Shown here one piece after another: positions 20,042 through 30,350 of a stretch of 64,000 nt of DNA; the first letter of the stretch is position 1; each line of letters starts with the position of its first letter. The position numbers were made by a program, and so were the translations under genes. Source of the stretch: Saccharomycopsis crataegensis (Eukaryota; Ascomycota; Saccharomycetes; Ascoideales; Saccharomycopsidaceae); the NCBI RefSeq assembly GCF_037102585.1, contig NW_027043820.1:496001-560000 (forward strand), read 5' to 3'. The notes below the pieces were generated by a model that made no database searches, was not told the DNA's origin, and saw nothing but the letters and a program-made list of their open reading frames with translations.

Positions 20042-20860
20042 ATGAATAACGCGGAACGCGAAAAGTTGTTGTTGAACAACATGCCGGTCTACGACGGATC
20101 CGACGACCTATCATTGATTCTCTCTTGGATGGATCACTTTAAGATTATTATGCCCAAACTATCCGGATCCCGAGAGGAAAAACTCCTTTTGATTTCGGTG
20201 AAACTCCGGGGGGATGCGATGACCTGGTATGCGAAGTTTTTAGCCACGGCTGACGAAAAGTCAACCGACTCCGATCTCAGTGACATGCTCACCAGTTTCA
20301 GAGCCTACTTTTTACCTGCAAACTTCCAGCAGATGCTTCTCAATCAACTCGCAGAATTGTCACAAACCACGTCCGTCAACGCCTACAATCGGAGCTTCGA
20401 CCGTTTGGTTAATCAATTAGACAACCCAAACCCCGCCCATCTCTTGGCCACCTACATACAGGGGCTCAAGAGAGACATGAGAATTCATGTTGTCGCTAAG
20501 GAGCCCCGCGGTTTTATAGAGGCTCAACGTTATGCTGACATCCTCGATATGGCTTCTTTCGGCGCGCCCTTGGCGATGAAGGTTTTTGCTGGTACTCGGA
20601 CCCAACCATCATACCGATCAAGCATGAGGGAGACCCCTCCGAAGAGGACCCGTATCAACGCATTGCCTCAATCTCAAGGACCTAGGGGTCCAAGAGGCCC
20701 AAGAAGGGTTTTGCGCTGCTACTTATGTCAGGAGGAAGGACACATGGTCCATCAGTGCTCAAAACTTCGTGATGCTCAAGCCGACACAACCCAGAGCCCG
20801 TTGTGTTGGCTAGTATTACCACTACTGCTGACCCTCTCAACCTACCCCTCATTACTATGA
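20042..20860 (+). CDS. Gypsy Gag
   Basis: 272 codons from ATG 20042. It has a Ty3-type capsid-like region (LILSWMDHFKIIMPKLSG, RGDAMTWYAKFL) and a CCHC zinc knuckle CYLCQEEGHMVHQC near the C-terminus. It overlaps the pol frame (20803 onward) in a different frame, consistent with the programmed frameshifting by which Ty3-type elements make Gag-Pol. Confidence 0.88.
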   Translation: MNNAEREKLLLNNMPVYDGSDDLSLILSWMDHFKIIMPKLSGSREEKLLLISVKLRGDAMTWYAKFLATADEKSTDSDLSDMLTSFRAYFLPANFQQMLLNQLAELSQTTSVNAYNRSFDRLVNQLDNPNPAHLLATYIQGLKRDMRIHVVAKEPRGFIEAQRYADILDMASFGAPLAMKVFAGTRTQPSYRSSMRETPPKRTRINALPQSQGPRGPRGPRRVLRCYLCQEEGHMVHQCSKLRDAQADTTQSPLCWLVLPLLLTLSTYPSLL

Positions 20861-23800
20861 ATGTTAAGGTAGGTTCAATCAATGTAACCGCCCTATTAGA
20901 CTGTGGCGCAACTGCTAATTACATTAAAAAGAGCACCATGGAAAAGTTAGGACTACAAGAAATTCCGTTAAAGAGAAGTCGTCGGGTGTTTGACGCCTTT
21001 GGGAAGCCACATGAACGGTTGGCTTATTGGTCCAATGTTGACATGTGTATATCACGCAATACATGTCAGATCGATTACAACTTCAGAGGGTTCGTCACCC
21101 AGAACGTAGATCAGGAAGTCATTTTAGGACTCCCTTTTTTTATACAATTTTATCAGGAATTGGTACCATTATTTCAAGAAATTAAAGAGAACAAAAATCA
21201 AACCAATAACCTGCTTACTCTAAATCTCCTATCAGCTGAGGAGACTAACCGGCTCTTAAAGAGTAAGTCAACTGAATGTTATTTGGCTTTGGTCAAAATG
21301 GTCGCGGATGACCACGTGACTACAGAACAAGAAAAAGTTCGAACTACAAAAGAAGAAGAAATTTTTAAACAATATGCAGACGTTTTCCAATTGAAGTTAC
21401 CAGAAGGAGGATCTAACTTCACCAGAGTCAAACACGAGATACATGTATTGAGCGACTCCAAGGCACCATTCAAAGCTCCATACCGACTCTCACCTCAAGA
21501 TCGAGCCGAGCTCAAGACGCAGATTAATGAACTACTCCGGCAAAAGTTAATATTTCCGGTTGCGTCTCCTTATGGCGCCCCAGTGCTTTTTGTTAAGAAG
21601 AAGGACGGAACGAAACGGCTCTGTGTGGATTACCGAGGCTTAAATGAGATAACTATCAAGTCAAGATTTCCACTACCAAGAATAGATGACCTACTCGACC
21701 TCATCAAGAACGCCAAAATATTTTCCAAGCTTGATTTGGTTTCCGGTTATCATCAAATCGCCATCAGCCCAGCTGATCGGCACAAAACCGCCATGGTCAC
21801 GCCGTTTGGCCAATACGGTTGGAATTGCATGCCATTTGGCCTCACGAATGCTCCTGCCACGTTCCAACTGGCTATGAATGAATTACTTTTACCGCTTGAA
21901 GAATTTTGCGTCGTCTACTTAGACGACGTATTGATTTTCAGCACAAGTGAGGCCGAGCATCGTAAGCATATCGATGCTGTGATATCTACCCTCTAAAAAG
22001 CTGGTTTAATTATTAGCAAACGCAAATCAGAATTCTTTTTGGCTAAAGTCTCGTTCCTTGGTTACCAGATCGATGCCGCCGGTGTTCATGTGGAGCCTGG
22101 GAAAATTGAAGCTATCCAACGATTTACGGTATCCACCCCGGAAGAAGCTCATTCTTTTATAGGATTAGCCAGTTATTACCGCCGTTTTATTGAGCACTTT
22201 GCCGAATTAGCCCGCCCTGTCCATCAATATGTCAACGGGAAGATAGAATACAGTGACGAGGTAAAGAACGCGGTTGACGAGTTAAAGCGGAAATTGATTT
22301 CTGCTCCGGTCCTTATGAATTTCGACAGTACCAAGCCACTCCGAGTCACAACCGACGCCTCTGGTTTTACTTTAGGCGCCGTGTTGGAACATGTGGCCCC
22401 GAATGGAAAAACAGAGGGCGTGGTGGCCTACTTTTCGAAGGGCCTTATCGGGGCGCAACTTAGGTACCCAGTCAGGGAGAAGGAACTTCTAGCCATCATT
22501 GAGTCATTGAAGAAGTGGCGTCACTACCTCGTCGCTCCATTTGAAGTGGTAACTGACCATCATTCCCTCACCTACCTCAATTCCTCCAAGAATGAAGGCA
22601 ATCAAAGATTGCTCAGATGGCAAGATTTCATTGCAGACTTTAACTTTACGGTGAAATACCGTCCCGGAGTTACCAATAAAGCTGCTGATGCTTTATCGCG
22701 AATGAAAATCAATGCCATGATTATTGATTCGGTTGGTGAAGACGAATACAAGGCTGATGCTTATTTTTCCGAAGTGTGGAAGGTCCTTGACGGGGAATTA
22801 GAGTGTCCGAAAGAACTAAAATCCATTATTCAACGGTATCAGTTCGCTGAGTTGGCAGGACGCCGACAAATCATTTACCAAATGACTCCGATTGACAAAC
22901 CCCGGCTTTGTGTGCCTGGAGGAAAAACCAGATACCGGTTATTGCAAGGCGTCCACACGGCCGAGGCTGCGCTTCATATGGGTACGACCAAGATGCTATA
23001 TCAGTTACAGGAGAGTGGGTTCTACTGGCCTAAGATGCTTAAGACTATTGCCCTGTTTGTCAAGAAGTGTGATATTTGTACGAAGGTAAAACCCACAAAT
23101 AGACGCCCGGAAGGAATGCTACAAACCCCAACGATTCCTGCCCAGAGATGGTCTAACCTTACTATGGATTTTATAACAGGTTTTACTCCGAGTCGCGGAT
23201 TCGATTCAATATTCGTGGTGGTGGATAGACTTACCAAAAGAGCAGTGTTCGTGCCTCATAAGAAAACCGATGATGCCGAAGCGGTTGCTAATTTATTTAT
23301 GGATTATGTTGTCCGAGACCATGGCCTTCCAATGTCCATCATTTCTGATCGAGACCCACTCTTCATCAGTCACATGTGGAAGACCCTTACCAAAATGTTA
23401 GGTGTTTCCCAGGATCTCTCCACCACTGGCCACCCCGAGACAGATGGCCAGACCGAACGACTCAACGGGGTATTGGTTCAATTGATGAGAACGTTGGCTG
23501 CTTCTCACGCGACTGAATGGTCTAAGTACTTGGGCATGGCACAGTTTGCCTACAACTCTCAGTACCAACTGGCTATTAGGACAACGCCGTTTTTTGCTGA
23601 TTTGGGATATCATCCAAGATATTGGCAAATCATTCATGATATTCCATTGGCCACCGCGATTGGTGATGACTCTATGATTGGGGGGTACGACTTTGTTCAT
23701 CGCCAGGAAAGGATCTTGGAATCAATTCAAGTACAATTAGCCGACACTCAAAAGGAGACAACAGCGAAAGTGAATAGAAAGCGCTCCGATGTGGAGTATA

Positions 23801-24243
23801 AGGAAGGAGAATATGTGTTATTACACCGTCACGCGTTCAGAACAGCCCGAACTAGCAAGCAAAAGTTCTTACCGCCATTCCAAGGTCCGTATAAAATCGT
23901 CAAGGTACTAAATAACACCGCCTTCCAAATCCAAGTCTCAAGCAGGAAGATAATTACTACCAATATACAATGGGTGAGGAAATATCACGCTATCCACATG
24001 ATACTACCAGAAGTGGAAAGCGACCCGTGGTACAAGGAAAACATATCAGAAATCCAAATGATAGTTGATCTCGAAAAGGACTACGCCCTTGTCATGTACC
24101 CAGGGAAGGCAGACCCAGTGCCTGTCCCCGAAGCCTGGATCCGTTTAATTCCTCATGAGAAACGGATTAAACTTCTCGACGAGCTTGATGACTTTTTGGC
24201 AAATATTAATGATCGAGACGACTCATTCTCCGAGGGGGGATAA
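20803..24243 (+). CDS. Gypsy Pol (protease, reverse transcriptase, RNase H, integrase)
   Basis: Domains in order: protease (LLDCGATANYI, 20890s), reverse transcriptase (KLDLVSGYHQI, GLTNAPATFQ, catalytic VYLDDVLIFS near 21916), RNase H (TTDASGFTLGAVLEH, DHHSLTYL) and integrase. The integrase has an HHCC zinc region ending CDICTKVKP, the core LTMDFITGF, ISDRDPLF and GQTERLNGVL, and a C-terminal beta region with FQGPYKIVKV. The gene order RT-RH-IN marks it as gypsy rather than copia. About one break is present, so Pol as it stands is probably not made in full. Confidence 0.9.
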
Positions 24244-24495
24244 TGTTATATTATCGGATCATGGTTGAGTTGAGTCCTGGTTACCAACGGGATGGTACCA
24301 TGCGAAACCATGATCTACATTACCTCATCTAAGTATTACCTTATGTTCCATCCCTTATCTGTTAGTCCTTTATTGCGGGAATGGGTCCAACACCCCATTA
24401 TTAGTTTTAACCATTTTATTTATTTAAGGATTCAACATTCCTCTTGTTTTCACCTTTATTTAGTTTAAGGAAAGGATCATCTTTGTGATCACCTA
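24244..24495 (+). repeat. 3' LTR of the gypsy element, left piece
   Basis: 252 bp matching 19714-19965 exactly by eye. It is followed by a T run (24496-24508), the poly(A) tail of the minus-strand LINE inserted here. The remaining part of the LTR is at 30030-30083. Confidence 0.93.
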
Positions 24496-27400
24496 TTTTT
24501 TTTTTTTTCCAATAATTTCGATTTATATTAAATCTCATAAGTATATAATTATATAAACTTGTTCTTGGTTTTGAGGAGGAAAATCTTCAAAAGACGAAGA
24601 ATTTCAATTTTTTTAAATTAATATTCAACAGTGTGAGATTTCTACTCACTAAAAACCCCCTTTAAGATATTGACTATTTTTATTTTTATTTTTAATATTA
24701 TTTTTATTTTATTTTTATTTTGTTTTATGGTTATTTTAATTTTTTAGTAGACCGCTGTAATAAGATATAATAATGTTTTCATTGATTGATTAGTCCAATC
24801 TGCATTATTTGACCTTCGTACCCTATTATATTTTTCAATGTAATAAGCGAAGCGATCCAATTTTATCATAGTTTGTTTCTGATGTTGATGCAATATGATG
24901 TTATCCCATGTTTGAGATATTCCCATTTTTAATATTTTCCATAAGTTTCTTGATACTGTGCAATTTATGTAGTAATGGGTGATGTAGGCTTCCTTGATAT
25001 GGTCAGGATCCCTGGGGTTGGTGTTCCAATTTTCTGGAGGAAAATTACAAACATGGCAACGGGAATTTGTTGATTTGAACAATGTGAGCCCCAACATCAT
25101 GAGGTGGAGGTTCTCCATTGAACCCGGTACCCACCTTTTGATCTGGTTAATCTGTTTCCAAAATTTTCTTTGTTGTGGCTCCAGGGGGTATGTGATTTTG
25201 GTCAATGTTGTTGATGCTTTGGAGACGTCTCGTTTGAGTTGTTCCTGTTTGCTGCCGTTCTTAAAATCAAAAGTGAACATTTTTTGATGGTGGGCCTTGT
25301 ATTTCTCTGGTACTGGTTTTGCTAAATTGTCCTGGATATCTTCAATCTTCAATCTTCAATCTTCTGCATCTGTGATACCTTGTTTTTCCCTGGTTCTCTA
25401 GATCAAATAAAATCGACCATGATTTGAGGTATTTTTTCTCTTCTAGTGAGAAAATGTTGCTTTTGACAATGTCAGAAAGGGTAATTTTCTTGGTGGAGCT
25501 GCCAGGATATGAGAGTTGGTAGCCAAGTAACGGAAAGTACCATATATGTGTTTGGATGGAGTTTCTGTCAATCATACTTCCAATTCTTTGAAAGTGAGAT
25601 TCTGGATGGAGTTGAGATTTTTGGTATTGATCAAGTAGAGATTCCACTTGGATTTGGGTGTTAATGGCGTATTGGATTTTATATCTCAAGATTTGGTGAT
25701 ATAAATATTTTTCCAGGGATGTTAGTAGTTGGTATATGACGTGTGCGTACCGATATAGGAAGTGGTTTTTGAGATCGAGCATTCCATATCCTCCCATCTG
25801 GGTGGAAGTTTTGAGGGTGGAAAGGGATAGGCTGCCAATCCTGCGACAAAGGTGTTGAAATGATTCCTCAATCTTAGTGGTGGTAGAGTTAGAAAGGGGC
25901 TGATGCATTGCACGATATAAGAGTTTAGGGATAATGTAAGTATTGTACCCCAATACCTTTTCCGCTAAGCTGAGATGGTGCATTTGTGTGAGATAATATT
26001 TGTATTTGATGTTTTTCAATACCTGATCTTGATGTAGTGGTGTGTTTAGTGGAATACCCAAGTACACTATTGAGGGAGTGGAGGTAAAGACAGGGACCTG
26101 TTCATAGGGTAGTTTTGTCAAGGGTCCAAAGGTGCGATGATATTCGGCTGTATGGTATAGCTTGGATTTATCGGTGCTAAGGGTACTGCCTGAATATTTT
26201 TCAAAGTCCTTGATGTATTGGAGGGTGGTGAATAATTCAGTGTCATCTTTTACAAATATGGTGACATCATCAGCAAATGCTGTGACCTTTATCAGGATAT
26301 CGGGGTTCATGGGATTCTGGATGGCAAAGTCTTTACCCAGTGGTTGCATGGAAATGGTCAATTCATTCCGGACTTCTAATTTTATGCCATGATTTTTTGT
26401 TTGAATATTTTCTAATAAAGGTTGTATGGCCAAGAGAAAGATACTGGGGCTTATTGGATTGCCCTGTAAGGTGCCCGAGGCTAACTTAAATAGCGGACCA
26501 TGAAAGTTGTTGATCATTATGGAAGCAGTTGCTGATTTCAAGATGTTTATTAGTAATCGGCGAAAATTTGTACCAAGGTTTAGAATTTGGAAGAGGTGGT
26601 CTAGGTATGCATGCGAGATACTATCAAAAGCCTTTTGAAAGTCAGCCACAAGGATTTTGGAGGTGCGCAGCAATTGAAAAAGGTTGGATTCTGGTCTCAT
26701 TGAGTGGAAGACTTCTTTGAAAGCAGCAATTTGCTCGAAGGACGTACGTCCTGGGACGAAACCAGTTTGTTCGGAACCCACAAGCTGAGGGATGAATTTG
26801 AGTAATCGGTTGTTTAACACTATAGCGAGGATGCGCATATTAGTGTTAATTAATGAGATTGGCCTATAATTGGGTAAAAACTCTTTATTTTTCCTGGGTT
26901 TGAGGATTAATGTAATCAAAACCAGACTATAGTCAATAGGGATTGACCCAGCGGAAAGGATAGTGTTGAATTCTTGGAGGAGGATATGCTTAATGTTTTC
27001 CCAGGCTTCCTTATAGAATGTATAAGGGATTCCATCAGGACCAGGCTCACTCTTTGAGTTTGCCTGCCATATTGCGTCCTTGATCTCCAGTTCGATAATT
27101 GGGTTATCTAACTGTATAGCTTCGTGGGCCATTAGTTTCCTGGAAGAGATCGTCGTTAGGAGGTATTGGCGAATGGCATTCGGATCATGGTAGTCTTTAG
27201 CAGAAAAAATGTCCTTGTAATAGGACGTGGCATGGGCCAATAAATCTTGAATATCGGTGAGTTTCCTATCTCCAGCAATGACAAAAGCATCAATTGGATT
27301 TGTGTTTGGGTTCTGTTTAAAAACAGAGTTCAATCTTTCATAAGGGTCAGGTAAAATAGATGGGTCACTGCGTTGGAGAGAGTTCAATGCCGTTTTTGTT

Positions 27401-27654
27401 AGTGGTGCTAACAGTCGGATCTCTGCAATCAAATGGGATATGGATGGCAATTGTGATAACTTCTTGGAGTTAGCAATAAATGGTATTAGTTGGTTGTGCA
27501 ATTTGAAACGCTTTGGTCCTAGTTGCACTAAATTAAAGGAGAGGGCAAATTTGATGCTAATTTCGTCATGTGTGGAAATAGTACCAAGGGTATTTGTCTG
27601 GCTAAGAGCAGTATTCTCCAACAAACCCTCAGAAATATAAAATCGATCTAATAA
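24496..27654 (-). mobile_element. LINE E1, 5'-truncated, with a frame break
   Basis: Minus-strand L1-like (Zorro-type) LINE: poly(A) tail at 24496-24508, about 235 bp of 3' untranslated sequence, then ORF2 in two frames (24744-25352 and 25342-27654). It keeps the very end of the endonuclease (LDRFYISEG), reverse transcriptase (GPDGIPYTFYKEAW, NYRPISLINTNMRI, QTGFVPGRTS, DFQKAFDSISH, GTLQGNPISPS, catalytic FADDVTIF near 26260) and a C-terminal zinc region (CHVC ... HYYINC). ORF1 is absent. The frame break at 25342-25362 lies in a 7-bp tandem repeat (TTCAATC type, three copies). It abuts the tail of LINE E2 at 27655. Confidence 0.88.
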
Positions 27655-30029
27655 TTTTTTTTTTAAATACAAAATTCAATATATTAATTAATTATATAAC
27701 TATATATCTCATAAACTATCTAATGTAGTTTGAAAATTAAAGTGTTAAGGGAAAACCATTAATGGTGAAAAACCCTATTATTGAGAAAAAATGTTTTTAT
27801 GCGTTTTTAAGGTTTTTAATTGTTTTATTTTTTTTTTTTTTTTTGATTTTATTTTCTTGTTTTTCCCCACCTATTTTTTTCTTCTCCGCTTAAAAGATAT
27901 TGCTTTCAAGCAAGAAGATCATTGAATCAACGGCCATATGACAATTGAAATGCCTTTTGGATTTCAATCTTGATAATTTTCGTTGGAAACCTAGATATCT
28001 ATCGATCGTTCTGGTTTCGTTCATGTTGGTGGCAGGGGTAATGATTGTTTGCCAGGTTAATGGGATATTCAAGTCAATTTTTTTCCAAAGTTTCTGGGCC
28101 AATGGACATTCAATAAGATGGTGCTTCATGATTTCAAATTGGATTTCCTTTGGGGCATATTGGGGTTCATCATATCTGGTTAATTTTTTGCTGCAATAGT
28201 CACAATGATTATTTACGTAATTGTGATTTTCAATGCCCAAATGAAAGATGTGAATATTTTGATATTTCCCCGGGAAATGTTGGTTGAATTTTTTGAGGTT
28301 ATGCCAAAAGTTATCAACTTGTTTCTGATTCACCCCAGTAATATCCATGAGTGTTTTTGACATCTTGTTCACATCTTGTTTTTCCCGTTGTTTTTTACTT
28401 CCTTTAGTATGGTCAAAATCCTTAATTCTAATTGGAATGTGTTGTTGATATTTTTCAGGAATCCCTTTTTCAATTGAATTTTTCAAATCTTCAATTCCAA
28501 TCTTCATTGGCTTCAACCTGATTGTACGTTTCTTTATACCAAGAACTTTTCTGAAATCCCAGTACGCTGTCCTTTCAGCATCTGAGAATGTGCTGCTATT
28601 CATAACTTCTAAGGAAATTGAATCATTGGTATTCTCAATGTCATCGGCTAGTTCAAGTAATACCACCCACCAATAATGAGTTTTGATATATTCATCCTTT
28701 GGTGATTTTGTTGGTGATGTTTTTTGAATGATGTTATTGATAGTTGATTGGATTTTAAAACGTAATATCTGGTTATATTTAGTGTGACTATCCAAAAACA
28801 AATCCTGGAAAATTTTGGCTCTTCGGTGTTGGAGTTGAGACTTTAAATCAATCATTGAGAAACCGCCTTTGTTGTTGTGTGTCTTGAGTGTATCCAAAGA
28901 AATAGGTGTATCTTGCTTGACCAATAACTTAATCGATGTGTCAATTTGATTCAACTGATTGGGTAACAAAGGTTGGTGTAGTTCTTTGTAATAGAACTTG
29001 GATGCAATATATGTGTTGAATGCTTCTATTTTTGATTGAATCAGCAAGCTGGTCATGTTTGATAACTTGTACTTGATATAGAGGTCACGCTGCAATGTTT
29101 CCGGCCAAAATGTCACTGATGGCCCAATAGTTATCCCCAAATATGTCAATTGAAAGTTTTCATCAGCAATCTCAAATGGGAATGGTGTCAAAAATGGATA
29201 AGTATCAGTTGGTATGATTAGTTGGGATTTCTTTTCATTGAGTTTGCTGCCACTGAATTTTTCAAATAGTCTAATACATTTCATTGTTTTGGAATAATCT
29301 CTTTTATCTTTGAGGAAAACTGTGATATCATCAGCAAAAGCAAGATAATGTTGACTGCTATATGCTTCAGGTATCAAATCTCCTTGGTAACTATGGCCTC
29401 TGGTATTCTGTTTGATAGATCGTAGTAAAGGTTCTACTGCTAATGCAAATAATGAAGGGGAAAACGGATTACCTTGGAGGGTACCATTTTTTAAATTGAA
29501 TAATGGGCCGGTCATGTTGTTGATGTATAAGGATCCCGTTGTCTGCTTGAGGATGTTGATGATTAACTTGGCTAATTTTTTTCCAAAATTTAAATGGGAC
29601 AATAGTTGTTCCATATATTCGTGAGATATCCTATCGAACGCTTTCTCCAAATCCACAATTAGTATCAGCTTTTGTGGATTTGGTATTATATGCGTTTTAT
29701 CTTTTGGATGAATTAGACTATCTAACATTTCTCTGAAAATGGTGATGTTGGAGAACGATGACCGGCCTGGAATAAAACCAGCTTGATCTTCCCCTATGAT
29801 ATCAGGCAAGTGCTTCAACAACCTATTATTAATTATTGTGGATAATAATCGAAGATTAGTGTTGATAAGGGCTATCGGCCTATAGTTTCCAATGTTTTCT
29901 TTTGACTTTCCAGGCTTTGGTATGATGTTAAAGAGTATAGTTCGGTAGTGGAATGGTAAATTTCCTTCAGTTAGAATGTGGTTAAATTCTTGAAGAAGGA
30001 TGTGTTTGATTTGGGGAAATAATTCCTTA
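27655..30029 (-). mobile_element. LINE E2, 5'-truncated, ORF2 C-terminal two thirds
   Basis: Minus-strand LINE: poly(A) tail at 27655-27664, 3' untranslated region to 27889, then an open frame 27890-30029 (about 713 codons). It begins inside reverse transcriptase (YKELFPQIKHILLQEFN) and includes FNIIPKPGKS, NYRPIALINTNLR, QAGFIPGRSS, DLEKAFDRISH, GTLQGNPFSPS, the catalytic FADDITVF near 29330 and a C-terminal CDYC ... HHLIEC zinc region. The frame happens to stay open to 30163 through LTR and antisense tRNA sequence; that extension is not part of the LINE. The first catalytic half of ORF2 and ORF1 are missing. Confidence 0.88.
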
Positions 30030-30083
30030 TAATTTGAATCTTCTTGGTCGAGAACAATCATCGACAAGAAGCAGAGTGTAACA
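30030..30083 (+). repeat. 3' LTR of the gypsy element, right piece
   Basis: 54 bp matching the last part of the 5' LTR (19964-20017). Two bases (TA) are repeated at the two sides of the LINE block (24494-24495 and 30030-30031), a minimal target duplication or microhomology. The TTATA duplication follows at 30084-30088. Confidence 0.92.
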
Positions 30084-30089
30084 TTATAA

Positions 30090-30162
30090 GGGCGTGTGGC
30101 GCAGTTGGTAGCGCGCTCCCTTAGCATGGGAGAGGTCTTGGGTTCAATTCCCAACTCGTCCA
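30090..30162 (+). tRNA. tRNA-Ala (anticodon AGC)
   Basis: 73 nt, intronless. Acceptor GGGCGTG pairs with CTCGTCC apart from a T-T mismatch at pair 6:67, which I recall is also present in the S. cerevisiae tRNA-Ala. D arm GCGC/GCGC, anticodon arm CTCCC-TTAGCAT-GGGAG with AGC, T arm TTGGG-TTCAATT-CCCAA, discriminator A. The internal A and B boxes are intact. It is flanked 5' by the gypsy LTR and followed by a T6 Pol III terminator. It is the only intact tRNA gene I see in the window. Confidence 0.97.
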
Positions 30163-30164
30163 TA

Positions 30165-30170
30165 TTTTTT
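30165..30170 (+). terminator. Pol III terminator of tRNA-Ala
   Basis: Run of six T three bases after the mature 3' end, followed by another T run; this is the standard Pol III stop. Confidence 0.85.
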
Positions 30171-30350
30171 CTCTTTTTCTTGCAAAGGAATGTTGGACCA
30201 AACTCAAATGCATTTTTGGGTCCTTGGAGGAGTTAGCAGAAATTGTCTAGTAGGTACAACTGACGTTAATCATCAATGTTCAATTAAATACCACCAGAGT
30301 GGTATGTCTTGACAATTATATTTTACTACGTTGTTAACTTTATTAAGTTA

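Larger units (their letters stand above)
19714..30083 (+). mobile_element. Ty3/gypsy element next to tRNA-Ala, right LTR split by LINEs
   Basis: Plus-strand Ty3/gypsy retrotransposon with the 5-bp duplication TTATA (19709-19713 and 30084-30088). Parts: 5' LTR 19714-20017, primer site from 20020, gag 20042-20860, pol 20803-24243, polypurine tract just before 24244, and 3' LTR in two pieces (24244-24495 and 30030-30083). The LTR pieces match the 5' LTR exactly by eye, so it is young. It looks nearly whole, with about one break in pol besides the LINE insertion. Its right end lies 6 bp 5' of the mature tRNA, as expected of a Ty3-type element that targets Pol III initiation sites. Confidence 0.95.

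Noticed and set aside
30030-30163. N-terminal extension of the LINE E2 frame (MDELGIEPKTSP ...)
   Set aside because: It is read through gypsy LTR and the antisense strand of tRNA-Ala; chance open frame.
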